The notes beneath the pieces are model-generated. The model saw nothing but the letters and a program-made list of their open reading frames with translations. It made no database searches and was not told the DNA's origin. Shown here piece after piece: positions 8,401-15,897 of a DNA stretch of 64,000 nt. Both the position numbers and the translations under genes were made by a program. The number at the start of each line of letters is the position of its first letter. Within the stretch, counting starts at the first letter, position 1. Source of the DNA: DASVCN01 sp040905665 (GTDB lineage Bacteria; Deinococcota; Deinococci; Deinococcales; Trueperaceae); assembly GCA_040905665.1 (NCBI GenBank), contig JBBDRD010000026.1, positions 1-64,000 of the forward strand. The letters are read 5' to 3'.

Positions 8401-10282
8401 GGACATGTCGGGCGACGTCTTCGGTAACGGCATGATCTACACCGACCGAATCAAGCTTGTGGCCGCGTTCAACCACCTGCACATCTTCCTCGATCCCCGG
8501 CCCGATCCCGGGCCTGGTTTTGCTGAGAGGAAGCGACTGTTCGAGTTGCCGCGCTCGACTTGGCGAGATTACGACACCTCGTTGATTTCGGAGGGCGGAG
8601 GAGTCTTCGACCGCTCAGCGAAGTCGATTCCGCTCTCCCCCCGAGTGCGGGAGCTGCTGGGGGTGGAGGCTAAGGAGTTGAGCGGCCAGGCGCTGATGCG
8701 CGCAATCTTGCGGCTCCCCGTAGACCTGCTGTGGAACGGCGGTATCGGAACCTACGTGAAGAGTTCCGGCGAGACGCATCACTCGGTTGGCGACGCCGCT
8801 AACGATCAGGTTCGAATCGAGGCCGAAGAGTTGCGCTGCCGCGTGGTAGGCGAGGGGGGCAATTTGGGCTTGACGCAGGGGGCGCGGATCGAATACGCGC
8901 TCGCCGGCGGCAAGATCAACACCGATGCGATCGACAACTCGGCCGGTGTCGACTTGTCGGACCACGAAGTCAATATCAAGGTCCTCCTGCAACCAGCGCT
9001 TTCCAGCGGGGAGCTGTCAGGTGTGCAACGAAACCGACTGCTGAGGGAGATGACCGACGAGGTGAGTTCGTTGGTGTTGGTGGACAACTATCGGCAATCG
9101 CTGGCGCTTTCCCTGGCCGAGGGGCGTAGCCGACAGGACCCACAGCTGTTCGAGTCGCTGCAGCTGTACCTGGCGGAGCGCGGCGGCCTCGACTCGAAGG
9201 TCGAGGTGATGCCATCGGCCCGGCAGCTCATCGAGCGTCAGCGTAGCGGAGCAGGCTACACCCGGCCGGAGCTGGCCGTGCTCATGGCCTACGCCAAGAT
9301 GGGTCTTTACCGGCGTGTGCTGGAGACGGACTTTCCCGAAGAGTCGCACTTCGTCCACTACCTGTTCGCCTACTTTCCCAAGGTGTTGCAGGAACGGTTC
9401 GCGGAGGCAGTCGACAAGCACCCGCTGCGACGTGAGATCATCGCCACCCAGTTCACCAATACCGTGGTCGATATCCTCGGCATCACCTTCGTTCACCGAA
9501 CCATTCGCGACACCGGCGCCACTCCGGTCGAGGTGATTCGCGCGGCGCTGGTGGCCCTGGAGATACTAGAGGTGCAGGAGTTCCTCGACCAGGTCTTCGC
9601 GCTCGACAGCCGGGTTCCCGCCGCTGCTCAGTACGTTGCGTTGTCCGAGTCGGTCGAAGCGGTCGAAGGGATCGTGAACTGGATCCTCCTCTCCGACTTG
9701 ACCCGGACCCCCATCAGCGCCTTCGTGGCCACCTACCGCGAACCGCTTGCCACCTTGCGGCGTAAGCTGCACGGTTTCCTGCCCGCGAGCCAACGCCGTC
9801 ATTACCAGCGTCAGCAGAAGCGCATGGTAAAGGAGGGTTTCACCAAGGAGTTGGCATCTGGAATAGCCGCCTTCGACTACCTGCCCACGAGTGTGGGTGT
9901 GATCGACGTGGCGAAGCGCACCGGAGTGACCCTCGACGAGGCCGCCAAACGGTTTTATGCACTTGGTGAGCGACTGTCGCTCGGCTGGCTGCGAGACGGC
10001 CTGGGCCGGCTGCAAGCCACAAGCAAGTGGGAGAAGATCGCCCTCGGTGGCCTGATCATGGAGTTGCGGCGGATCCAGCGGGATCTGAGCGAGGTCTTCG
10101 TTAGGGCGCATGCAATCGACCCCAGGCTGGACGTGGAGACGTTTCTCCAGCGCTACCCCAATTTGTTGCGCCGCTTCGATCAGGCGTTGGCCGAGCTTAA
10201 GGAGGAGGAAGCGCTGGGGCTGGCCAGCGCGGGGGTCTTGACCAGATTGCTGTCGCAGGCGGAATTGCCGTCAGAGGTGTGA
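5483..10282 (+). CDS. gdhB: Large (about 180-kDa class) NAD-dependent glutamate dehydrogenase
   Basis: A 1,599-residue enzyme that oxidatively deaminates glutamate to 2-oxoglutarate and ammonia with NAD. The N-terminal regulatory region (about residues 1-700) includes ACT-like segments. The catalytic region shows GGIRWSDRRDDFRTEVLGLM followed by KNAVIVPVGSKGG and GYDHKEIGITARG, and the nucleotide-binding part shows GIGDMSGDVFGNGM. ATG at 5483 begins MPATLKQVRSRIE and gives the usual family length, with AAAGG about 10 nt upstream. The open frame continues upstream over lspA and a GTG at 5360 is an alternative. It stands alone; a TATAGT -10-like box lies at 5351-5356. The symbol follows the Pseudomonas/Streptomyces-type enzyme. 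Confidence 0.93.
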   Translation: MPATLKQVRSRIERAGGSPLVSAFAEVLFEKSDSRFLEAFDPESLSAIAADGFAFLDGLGHEEMRVEVFNPSFEADGWEAPPYTVLRLCLLDRPFVVDSVRTELRRRGFGLNHLLHPILGVERDEDGSISQIAGRERLRRQEAFEIYFLEREESDRRRAELADGVRTVLSDVIAATNDYQEMREQLRRVRDYIRALQHRDEDLVLSDRDEELEEYALFMDWLDDENFVFLGYREYDIGTLDGERHLQISPGSGMGILSRIEESAYREPVPLDQIPERLRERITGGRLFTVTKTNAEATVHRSARMDYIGAKKLGEQGLVEGEQRFLGLFTSKALSAPVDEVPILRRRLRQVLEIEGAVPDSHDYKQIVSIFNNMPREELFWSNAQQLHRDIRTIMALEQEREVRLTLRADPLARGLALMVIMPRERFNSEVRRRVQRFLSTALEATHVDYQLAMGEDEEQVRFHFFFTTRLSATEVDARALEHEVAELARTWGDELRARLSSRHGQIEGRRLAERYELAFDERYRADIGPGGALLDIDNIELLGEAPFRVDLITPAAEARREHASLLRIYHHRRTLVLSEVLPILENSGLRVLEQVSYWARLAEGERGIDVFRVQDLAGRPLEVQAHSDRLIAALEALLSGVAENDRLNRLVLSAGLDIRQVALLRAYQMYYGQLSAVTSRRSLYDTLLAHPVAAAALYEYFRARFDPRLEGDRDTQVAAAGKYFEGTLEEVSSLPEDQALRGLFNLMEATVRSNFFLGKAHISFKIASQEVAIMPEPRPLFEIAVSAPGVEGVHLRGGKVARGGIRWSDRRDDFRTEVLGLMKTQMTKNAVIVPVGSKGGFVLIDPPGEREALFNFVREQYQTFMRGLLDLTDNMVDGVPVFPKGLVVYDEPDPYLVVAADKGTATFSDLANATAAEYDYWLGDAFASGGSQGYDHKEIGITARGTWETVARHFRELGVNIRQDEFTVAGIGDMSGDVFGNGMIYTDRIKLVAAFNHLHIFLDPRPDPGPGFAERKRLFELPRSTWRDYDTSLISEGGGVFDRSAKSIPLSPRVRELLGVEAKELSGQALMRAILRLPVDLLWNGGIGTYVKSSGETHHSVGDAANDQVRIEAEELRCRVVGEGGNLGLTQGARIEYALAGGKINTDAIDNSAGVDLSDHEVNIKVLLQPALSSGELSGVQRNRLLREMTDEVSSLVLVDNYRQSLALSLAEGRSRQDPQLFESLQLYLAERGGLDSKVEVMPSARQLIERQRSGAGYTRPELAVLMAYAKMGLYRRVLETDFPEESHFVHYLFAYFPKVLQERFAEAVDKHPLRREIIATQFTNTVVDILGITFVHRTIRDTGATPVEVIRAALVALEILEVQEFLDQVFALDSRVPAAAQYVALSESVEAVEGIVNWILLSDLTRTPISAFVATYREPLATLRRKLHGFLPASQRRHYQRQQKRMVKEGFTKELASGIAAFDYLPTSVGVIDVAKRTGVTLDEAAKRFYALGERLSLGWLRDGLGRLQATSKWEKIALGGLIMELRRIQRDLSEVFVRAHAIDPRLDVETFLQRYPNLLRRFDQALAELKEEEALGLASAGVLTRLLSQAELPSEV

Positions 10283-10318
10283 ACGCGGGGGCGTGGAGGC
10301 GTGATGCATTTACGGCTA

Positions 10319-10347
10319 TTGTCAATACTATGGTAGTCGTATAAACT
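10319..10347 (+). promoter_or_regulatory. Promoter of the HTH/RelE toxin-antitoxin operon
   Basis: TTGTCA (10319-10324) and TAAACT (10342-10347) are separated by 17 bp. The -10 box ends 6 nt before the antitoxin ATG, so the mRNA would be leaderless. An imperfect dyad ACTA-TGG-TAGT lies in the spacer and is a plausible autoregulatory site. Confidence 0.6.
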
Positions 10348-10353
10348 TGCTTT

Positions 10354-10752
10354 ATGAGACTACGGGTGAAGCTCGGCGACTACCTCTCGCGGCACGATAT
10401 AAGCGCCTACCGGCTGGTCCGGGAGGCCGACAGCCAGCTCGCCAAGAACACCGTCTATTCTTATGCGCGTGGCGGCGTAAAGCGCGTCGATCTCGAGGTG
10501 CTGGGAGTTATCATGGAGAAGCTCGAGAGCATCACTGGAGAACCAGTCAGTATCGACGATCTGCTCGAGAAGGTTTCGCCAGGTGTGAGCGCTGCCGGCG
10601 TGCCCTATACCGGGCACCGCGCTACCGACGAGATTCTCGATGAGCAGCCCGACGTGCTCGAACGCATCAAGCGCCTGGAGCGTGGCGAGGCCAGGTTGAT
10701 TCCCTGGTCAAGGGTCAAGGAAGCACAGAGGACGAAGCGCAATCTAAATTGA
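10354..10752 (+). CDS. HTH-type antitoxin of a RelE/ParE-family module
   Basis: A 132-residue protein. The N-terminal half reads as a helix-turn-helix of the XRE type (GDYLSRHDISAYRLVREAD, then a Tyr/Ala-rich recognition region and VLGVIMEKLESITGEPVSIDDLLE). The C-terminal half is charged and likely folds on the toxin. It precedes a RelE/ParE-like toxin by 33 nt. As in other modules, the antitoxin would bind its own promoter; the -10/-35 and a small dyad lie directly upstream. The pairing with the toxin is the main evidence for the antitoxin role. Confidence 0.75.
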   Translation: MRLRVKLGDYLSRHDISAYRLVREADSQLAKNTVYSYARGGVKRVDLEVLGVIMEKLESITGEPVSIDDLLEKVSPGVSAAGVPYTGHRATDEILDEQPDVLERIKRLERGEARLIPWSRVKEAQRTKRNLN

Positions 10753-10785
10753 CAGTGCCGCTTGCGCCGTCGTGAAGGTCCGGTT

Positions 10786-11106
10786 TTGGAGCCCGTGCAA
10801 CGATTCGACATCATCCTAACTGGCGATGCTCGAGCCGATCTCGAGGAGATCGAGGATCAGCGAACTTACCAGGCTATAGAACGCAAGATAGACGAACTCG
10901 CGACCGAGCCATATAAACGCGGCGAGGCGTTGCGCGGCGCTCTGAACAATTACCGAAAGCTGAAGGCGGCCAATCGTTTCCGCATTATCTATCAGGTGGC
11001 GGTCGCAGAGGGAGTAGTCACCGTAGTGGTCGTCGCAATCCGAAAGGAAGGCGACAAGAATGACGCCTATCGAATTGCACGAAAACGTCTGACCGGCGAA
11101 GCATAG
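10786..11106 (+). CDS. RelE/ParE-family toxin
   Basis: A 106-residue type II toxin. The fold signature is clear: FDIILTGDARADLEEI (beta-alpha), a helix with KIDELATEPYKRGEALRG, then NYRKLKAANRFRIIYQV and VVVVAIRKEG, ending with a Tyr-containing basic helix (DAYRIARKRL). RelE members cleave ribosome-bound mRNA and ParE members inhibit gyrase; sequence alone does not decide between them. I prefer the TTG at 10786 because GAAGG lies 7 nt upstream; the frame is open from TTG 10762. Its antitoxin lies directly upstream. Confidence 0.8.
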   Translation: MEPVQRFDIILTGDARADLEEIEDQRTYQAIERKIDELATEPYKRGEALRGALNNYRKLKAANRFRIIYQVAVAEGVVTVVVVAIRKEGDKNDAYRIARKRLTGEA

Positions 11107-11208
11107 GGAAGGGCGTTCGAACCTTGGCTCGAGCGCATCGGGCGCATGGCATCGAGGTTCGTTCGCCAAGTTGTTGTGGAATGAGGTCCAAGCTGACGGA
11201 GGTGTGTG

Positions 11209-11349
11209 GTGACAGCAGTCAAAGAGCGAGCACGGGATGTATTGATTGCGGGCGTACCGGGTTTACGACCACCGTGCGCAGTGGGCGAAGCGTCCCGGGC
11301 GAATCCATCCCCAAGATTAGTTCAATGGTCGAGGTCAGTCGGCAAGTGA
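11209..11349 (+). pseudogene. Decayed antitoxin remnant
   Basis: A 46-codon ORF with a good ribosome site (GGAGGT) begins MTAVKERARDVLIAG, which resembles the N-terminus of RelB-like addiction antitoxins. In another frame (about 11263-11345) the sequence TTVRSGRSVPGESIPK resembles the C-terminal part of the same family, which typically carries a GR-x-VP-(H/E)E segment. This fits an antitoxin with an internal deletion and frameshift. The match is from memory of family patterns and is weak. No toxin follows; hemW converges here. Confidence 0.3.
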
Positions 11350-12510
11350 TTACCCTTGATCCGCGTCTCCTCGGGGGGACCCTGGACAGTGGCTAGGTTT
11401 AAACGCAAAGAACTCCCGCAACACTGCGTCGAGCCTGATGAGGCCGTCGGGCGTGGCTCGCAACCTGCCGGAATCGACTTCCAGCAGATCGTGTCGATAC
11501 AACGGCGCCAGAGTTCCGGCGAATCGCTCCTCGATGTCGATTCCGCTGCGAGAGTGAACGTCGGCCAGATCGACGCCCGCCACCGTGCGCAGTCCGGTCA
11601 TCAGGCGCTCGAGTAGGTAGTCCGCCGGCGATACCGGTTCGAGCAGCGGCGTCTCTCGGCGTAGCCAGCCCTTGATCGGAGGATTGGTGACCCTCGCACC
11701 CGGCAGACCGGGCCTAGGCAGGAATCCCGCCGCCGACGGTCCCAGGCCCAGGAAGTGCCGGCCGTGCCAGTAGACCTGGTTGTGGCGCGACTCATGCCCG
11801 GGCCGGGCATGAGAAGACACTTCGTAGCGCTCCAGGCCGTACTCGGTCAGAACAGCATTCGTCAACTCGTAATCGTCGGCCGCTCGCTCCTCGTCCACCT
11901 TCACGCCGCGGCGCGCGAACGGGGTGAATGGCTCGATGGTGAGGGTGTACACGCTGACGTGCGGCACCCCCGTTTTCGCGAGGGTGCGGAGGTCGCGCTC
12001 GGTATCCTGCTCGGGAACGGCGGTGATCAGATCCGCCGACGCCTCGAAACCTGCCTCCAGCGCCCAGGTCACCGCTTCGAGCCCGTCGCGGGCGTCGTGC
12101 TGTCGGCCCAGCCGCTTCAGGACATGATCCTGTGTCGACTGCAGGCCGATCGACAGTCGCGAGAAGCCCAACTCCTTGAAGGAGTGCAGCCGCGCGGCGT
12201 CGAAGGTGAGCGGGTCGGCCTCGAGGGTGGTCTCCAATGTCGCCGGGAAGCCCCAGGCGGAGTCGACCGCCGACACTACGCGGGCGAGTTCACCGTCGCG
12301 AAGGGCCGATGGTGTGCCGCCGCCCAGGTAGATGGTTTCCAGCGGGCCCGGGTAACGCTCGGCGGTCTCGCCAATCTCACGCTCGAGCCGCTCCAGGTAC
12401 CTTTCCACCAATCCCTCGTTGCGGCCGTCACCGCGCAACATCTTGTGAAAATCGCAGTAGGGACAGATCTGAGGGCAGAAGGGCACATGTAGGTAGAGAG
12501 AGGCCGGCAC
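11350..12510 (-). CDS. hemW: Radical SAM heme chaperone HemW (coproporphyrinogen III oxidase-like)
   Basis: A 386-residue radical SAM protein. The 4Fe-4S motif CPQICPYC (CX3CX2C) lies at about residue 12 behind LYLHVPF. The family segments IYLGGGTPSAL, FSRLSIGLQS and ETTLEADP follow. The C-terminal HemW domain includes the NQVYWHGRHFLGLGPSA type sequence. Such proteins were long annotated as oxygen-independent coproporphyrinogen oxidase but act in heme delivery. The GTG start has TAAGCT 6 nt upstream and no ribosome site. It is divergent from the RNA methyltransferase. Confidence 0.9.
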   Translation of the reverse strand: MPASLYLHVPFCPQICPYCDFHKMLRGDGRNEGLVERYLERLEREIGETAERYPGPLETIYLGGGTPSALRDGELARVVSAVDSAWGFPATLETTLEADPLTFDAARLHSFKELGFSRLSIGLQSTQDHVLKRLGRQHDARDGLEAVTWALEAGFEASADLITAVPEQDTERDLRTLAKTGVPHVSVYTLTIEPFTPFARRGVKVDEERAADDYELTNAVLTEYGLERYEVSSHARPGHESRHNQVYWHGRHFLGLGPSAAGFLPRPGLPGARVTNPPIKGWLRRETPLLEPVSPADYLLERLMTGLRTVAGVDLADVHSRSGIDIEERFAGTLAPLYRHDLLEVDSGRLRATPDGLIRLDAVLREFFAFKPSHCPGSPRGDADQG

Positions 12511-12516
12511 CTCGAC

Positions 12517-12522
12517 AGCTTA
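12517..12522 (-). promoter_or_regulatory. -10 box for leaderless hemW
   Basis: On the minus strand TAAGCT (TANNNT) ends 6 nt before the GTG of hemW. No Shine-Dalgarno is present. Confidence 0.35.
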
Positions 12523-12583
12523 CCGGCGAGGCGGAGTCGTCCAAGACTCGGTGCCGACAGCGGACCTTATGGCTTCGCCGGGG

Positions 12584-12589
12584 TAGCTT
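12584..12589 (+). promoter_or_regulatory. -10 box for leaderless RNA methyltransferase gene
   Basis: TAGCTT (TANNNT) ends 5 nt before the ATG at 12595, with no Shine-Dalgarno between. It is part of a recurrent pattern in this window. Confidence 0.35.
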
Positions 12590-12594
12590 GAGCT

Positions 12595-13737
12595 ATGGCC
12601 CCGAAGCGGCGACCGAACAAACGCGGCAAGTTCGCCGAACACGATAGAGGCAGGTCGTACGGGAAGCCCGACAAGGGCGATTCATTCGGCCCTCCGGCCG
12701 CGCTTTTCGAAGTCGAGGTACTACCCGGCCTCGTCCCTTTCGTGGCGGAAGAGCTAAAAAGGTTTGGTGCCCAGCTGCTGGTGGCAGGGGAGGGCGGTGT
12801 CACCTTCTACTACACGGGTCCACGTGCTCGGCTGTTCGAGTTGCGCAGGTGCGTGTCCGTCTATGAGGTGCTGCGCTTCGATGTACCGAGACCGAAGGCC
12901 CTTCTCGGTCATGAGCACTTCACGCGAATATTGGCCCTTGTGGGGCGGCTGCGTCAGGGCCCGCCGGAACAGGAGTTCGCCGGCATTCGCCTTGGCGCGG
13001 CCGGCGGCGGCTCCCCTGTTTTCGCCCGCTTGACGTCCGCCTTGGCCGAAGCCAGCGGCCTCGCTCATAGGAGCGACGACAACCGGAGTGACGATGGTGA
13101 GCTGCTGCTGCGCTTCCGGCGCGACCCAAAGGGTGGCTGGGAGGTGCTTGGACGGCTCACACCCAGGCCGCTTTCGGCGCGCGCCTGGCGCGAATGCAAC
13201 ATGCCCGGAGGGCTTAACGCCTCGATCGCCGCCGTCAGCCACGACCTGTTGGGCAGCAGCGCCGGCGACCGCTACCTCAATCTGATGTGCGGCTCGGGAA
13301 CACTGCTGATCGAGCGTGGTCTCGCCGGCAAATGGGCGCGCGGCGTGGGGATCGACATTGAGCGGCAAGCGATCGCCTGCGCAAGTCGGAACGTCGCAGC
13401 CGCAGGGTTAATGGCGAAGGCGGAGTTGTTGGTGGCCGACGCTCTCTCGCTACCGTTCGAACGGTCGAGTTTCAACCGCCTGAGCGTTGATCTGCCCTGG
13501 GGCGACGCCGTTGGGGATCACCAGGGAAACGCTCAACTATACCCCCGGTTTCTCGACGAAGCCGGTAGAGTAGCGGCTCCCTCGGCCAACTTGCTGGTAA
13601 TCACCCACGAGCTGAAGCTGTTCGAAAGGGTACTTGCCGCTCAATCGCTGTGGCGACTCGGCCGAGAACCCCTGCGGGTTTTTCAGGGCGGTCACCGCCC
13701 CGGGCTTCATCTCCTCGAGCGCAGCCGCAAGCCGTGA
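12595..13737 (+). CDS. THUMP-domain RNA guanine-N2 methyltransferase (TrmN/Trm14-like)
   Basis: A 380-residue protein with a basic N-terminal tail (about 1-35), a ferredoxin-like/THUMP region (about 35-190) beginning FEVEVLPGLVPFVAEELKRFG, and a Rossmann methyltransferase domain. Motif I is LNLMCGSGTLLIERG near residue 229 and motif IV is DLPWG near 299, matching the (N/D)(L/P)P(Y/W) catalytic motif of guanine-N2 RNA methyltransferases. The closest characterised relatives are tRNA(guanine-6) enzymes of Thermus; a 23S rRNA target like RlmL cannot be excluded. Confidence 0.78.
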   Translation: MAPKRRPNKRGKFAEHDRGRSYGKPDKGDSFGPPAALFEVEVLPGLVPFVAEELKRFGAQLLVAGEGGVTFYYTGPRARLFELRRCVSVYEVLRFDVPRPKALLGHEHFTRILALVGRLRQGPPEQEFAGIRLGAAGGGSPVFARLTSALAEASGLAHRSDDNRSDDGELLLRFRRDPKGGWEVLGRLTPRPLSARAWRECNMPGGLNASIAAVSHDLLGSSAGDRYLNLMCGSGTLLIERGLAGKWARGVGIDIERQAIACASRNVAAAGLMAKAELLVADALSLPFERSSFNRLSVDLPWGDAVGDHQGNAQLYPRFLDEAGRVAAPSANLLVITHELKLFERVLAAQSLWRLGREPLRVFQGGHRPGLHLLERSRKP

Positions 13738-13781
13738 GTAGAGCAGCCAGGGGGCCGAATCCTTCTTCTGAGCGCCGGTGA

Positions 13782-13787
13782 TAGACT
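13782..13787 (+). promoter_or_regulatory. -10 box for a leaderless upstream ORF before the M23 gene
   Basis: TAGACT lies 8 nt before the ATG at 13796. The same hexamer stands before ftsK, the GNAT gene and the small secreted peptide. Confidence 0.4.
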
Positions 13788-13795
13788 TGACCCGA

Positions 13796-13849
13796 ATGTC
13801 GCTCCCAATCGCCCCCGCACGGTCGTCGTTACGGCTGGAGTCAGCCTGA
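13796..13849 (+). CDS. Upstream ORF (17 codons) overlapping the M23 gene start
   Basis: ATG at 13796 opens a 17-codon frame (MSLPIAPARSSLRLESA) whose TGA shares bases with the ATG of the M23 gene (TGATG). The -10 box is 8 nt upstream, so ribosomes would load on a leaderless message and reach the M23 start by termination-reinitiation. GGAG lies 9 nt before the M23 ATG. It may be a coupling device rather than a functional peptide. Confidence 0.35.
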   Translation: MSLPIAPARSSLRLESA

Positions 13850-14592
13850 TGCCCACTTGGCGCAGCCTGAAACCGGGCTGGTACCTACTGGCCGCCCTGC
13901 TCCTATACGCCTGTGCAGTTACCCTCCTGCTGGCGCTCCAGGGTAGCGAGCTCCGTGATTACCGGAACGCCATGGCTGCTGACTCGCCGCAAAGCGACGA
14001 ACCCACCGAAAATGCCTCACCGGCGGTACAAACCGAGGCGAACCTGTGGTTCCCACTGCCGGGCGCCGAGTTACCGGACAACCCGGCGCATCTACCCGGC
14101 GCCGTGCGTTCTTACCGACAGGGCGTGAGCCAGGGGTTCGACTTCTACGACGGTGGTTCGGGAGTTCCCGTGCCGTACGGCGCCGCCGTGACCGCTTCGG
14201 CCGCTGGAACCCTGGTGCGGGTTGACAACGTCTATCGCGAGTCGGAGGCCGAGGAGTGGGAGTCGCTGTTGGAAGCGGTTACCGACGGGGCCCAAGAGGG
14301 AGAGCTCGATCGACTTCGGGGCCGCCAGCTGTGGCTGGAGACCGACGACGGCCGGCTCCTCCGTTACGCACACCTATCGGGGATAAGGCGGGGACTTGTT
14401 GAGGGAGGGCGTGTTGAGCGTGGGAAGGTACTCGGCTACGTTGGTAACTCCGGCACGGATGAGGGCGTAGCCGGGAGCGAGCTGGGAGCTCGCTTGCACT
14501 TCGAGGTGTGGGAGGGCGATAGTTTCTTCGGAGAGGGAATGGACACCGAGGAGTTGCGCATCGCCGCCGCCTCACTCTTTACCGGTCCATGA
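13849..14592 (+). CDS. Membrane-anchored M23/LytM-domain protein with degenerate active site
   Basis: A 247-residue protein: transmembrane anchor at about 11-31, a short linker, then a LytM domain from about residue 70. The fold landmarks are present (VPVPYGAAVTASAAGTLVRV, LRYAHLSG, GYVGNSGT, LHFEVWEG). The zinc-site His of HxGxD is Gln95 (SQGFD, with D98 kept) and the HxH motif reads R215-L-H217. Loss of a metal ligand and of a catalytic His suggests a non-catalytic regulator of cell-wall hydrolysis, like EnvC/NlpD-type proteins. An AI-2E permease gene follows after 10 nt. Confidence 0.78.
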   Translation: MPTWRSLKPGWYLLAALLLYACAVTLLLALQGSELRDYRNAMAADSPQSDEPTENASPAVQTEANLWFPLPGAELPDNPAHLPGAVRSYRQGVSQGFDFYDGGSGVPVPYGAAVTASAAGTLVRVDNVYRESEAEEWESLLEAVTDGAQEGELDRLRGRQLWLETDDGRLLRYAHLSGIRRGLVEGGRVERGKVLGYVGNSGTDEGVAGSELGARLHFEVWEGDSFFGEGMDTEELRIAAASLFTGP

Positions 14593-14602
14593 GGCGATTC
14601 CA

Positions 14603-15829
14603 TTGAGCATCGATCCCACACCGCCTCGTCACGACGTCACGGCCATGGAAATCGTCTGGCGGAGCCCTTGGGTGCGAGCACTCGCTTATCTCGCGCTCAC
14701 CATTTTCGCCATTTGGCTACTCATCACGCTGCGCGGTGGCTACGCCTTCGCCCTGCAGGTAGCGATCATCGGGTTCATCATCGCCTACATACTCAATCCG
14801 GTCGTGGAGGCGCTCACCCGCTTACGCCTGGGGCGCCTACGGGTAGCCCGCGGCCTGGCGGTAGTGCTCGTCTACCTGGTGCTGCTGCAGCTCTTCGTGC
14901 TCGGTTCGATCCTGGTGGGTCAGGTTGTCACCCAGCTGGGCGAGTTCGCCAGGCGGATACCCGTCGCATTGGAAAACGTGGGCGCCGCCCTGATCGGCTT
15001 CCAGGAGTGGCTGGCGGACGTGTTGGCCAATCTGCCCGGTGTGCTGTCCGAGCGATTAGGTGTGGAACCGAACGATGACCTCGCGGTTCAGGTGCAGGAC
15101 CAACTGGCCAACGTGCTATCGAATTCGATCGAGGCGCTCACCAATCTGATCGAGCAGCTCGTGGCCGGAGGGCCGTCGCTCCTCGTCTCGGGAGCAACCA
15201 ACATCATCTCGACCACGTTGCAGGTGTTCCTGATTCTGCTTGCCTCGGCCTACTTCCTCTACGACTTCCCCCGCTTCACCCATAACGTCTATCGACTGGT
15301 TCCGCTAAGGTGGCGCTCGCTATACCGCGACCTGATAACGAAGGCCGACGGCGCCGTGGGCGGCTACATGCGTGGGCAGCTGGTTATCACCATGGTCCTT
15401 GGCTTCCTTATCTGGGTGGGCCTTAGCATAGTCGGTGTTCCGCTGGCACTGGCGATCAGCTTCCTGGCGGCGATCTTCAACCTGGTGCCCTACCTGGGCC
15501 CGATAATCGGCGTGGTGCCGGCCGTGTTGCTTGGCTTCACCGTGAGCCCGCTCACCGCCGGCTTGGCGGTCGTGGTATTCATCGTCGCCAATCAGCTCGA
15601 GGGCAACGTCCTTTCACCGCTCATCCTGTCTCGCAGCACCAATCTGCACCCGCTTACGGTGCTCTTGGCGATCATGGCCGGAATTGGGCTCTTGGGTCTG
15701 GTGGGGGCGCTGCTGGCGGTGCCGTTCGTGGCGCTCATGAAGATCGTCATCGAGGACTATCTACTCACGCGTCCCGCTTACCGCGAGCAGGCCCCCATCG
15801 AACTGAGCAGCTTCGACGAAGCGCCGTAA
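14603..15829 (+). CDS. AI-2E family permease (PerM/TqsA family)
   Basis: A 408-residue polytopic membrane protein with about eight helices. The first pair lies at about 25-75, a long extracytoplasmic helical stretch at 105-195, and the conserved C-terminal half contains LIWVGLSIVGVPLALAISFLAAIFNLVPYLGPIIG and EGNVLSPLI. Members export autoinducer-2 or act as Na/H antiporters; the substrate cannot be told here. The start is TTG 10 nt after the M23 stop; an ATG at 14645 is an alternative. It is probably cotranscribed with the M23 gene. Confidence 0.85.
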   Translation: MSIDPTPPRHDVTAMEIVWRSPWVRALAYLALTIFAIWLLITLRGGYAFALQVAIIGFIIAYILNPVVEALTRLRLGRLRVARGLAVVLVYLVLLQLFVLGSILVGQVVTQLGEFARRIPVALENVGAALIGFQEWLADVLANLPGVLSERLGVEPNDDLAVQVQDQLANVLSNSIEALTNLIEQLVAGGPSLLVSGATNIISTTLQVFLILLASAYFLYDFPRFTHNVYRLVPLRWRSLYRDLITKADGAVGGYMRGQLVITMVLGFLIWVGLSIVGVPLALAISFLAAIFNLVPYLGPIIGVVPAVLLGFTVSPLTAGLAVVVFIVANQLEGNVLSPLILSRSTNLHPLTVLLAIMAGIGLLGLVGALLAVPFVALMKIVIEDYLLTRPAYREQAPIELSSFDEAP

Positions 15830-15864
15830 GGCGGCCGCTCCCGTACGGTTCTAGATTCGCTCGG

Positions 15865-15883
15865 GTGCAAGCCCGGCTTGCAC
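15865..15883. terminator. Hairpin between convergent genes
   Basis: GTGCAAGC and GCTTGCAC form a perfect 8-bp stem with a CCG loop, between the stops of the AI-2E permease and the diguanylate cyclase. There is no strong T tract on either side, so its terminator role is inferred from position. Confidence 0.4.
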
Positions 15884-15897
15884 TGTTTGCGTAAGAG

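Noticed and set aside
11124..11396. A 90-codon plus-strand frame after the RelE toxin
   Set aside because: It has no ribosome site, and only its middle resembles anything (an antitoxin tail). It is treated as part of a possible remnant, not as a gene.
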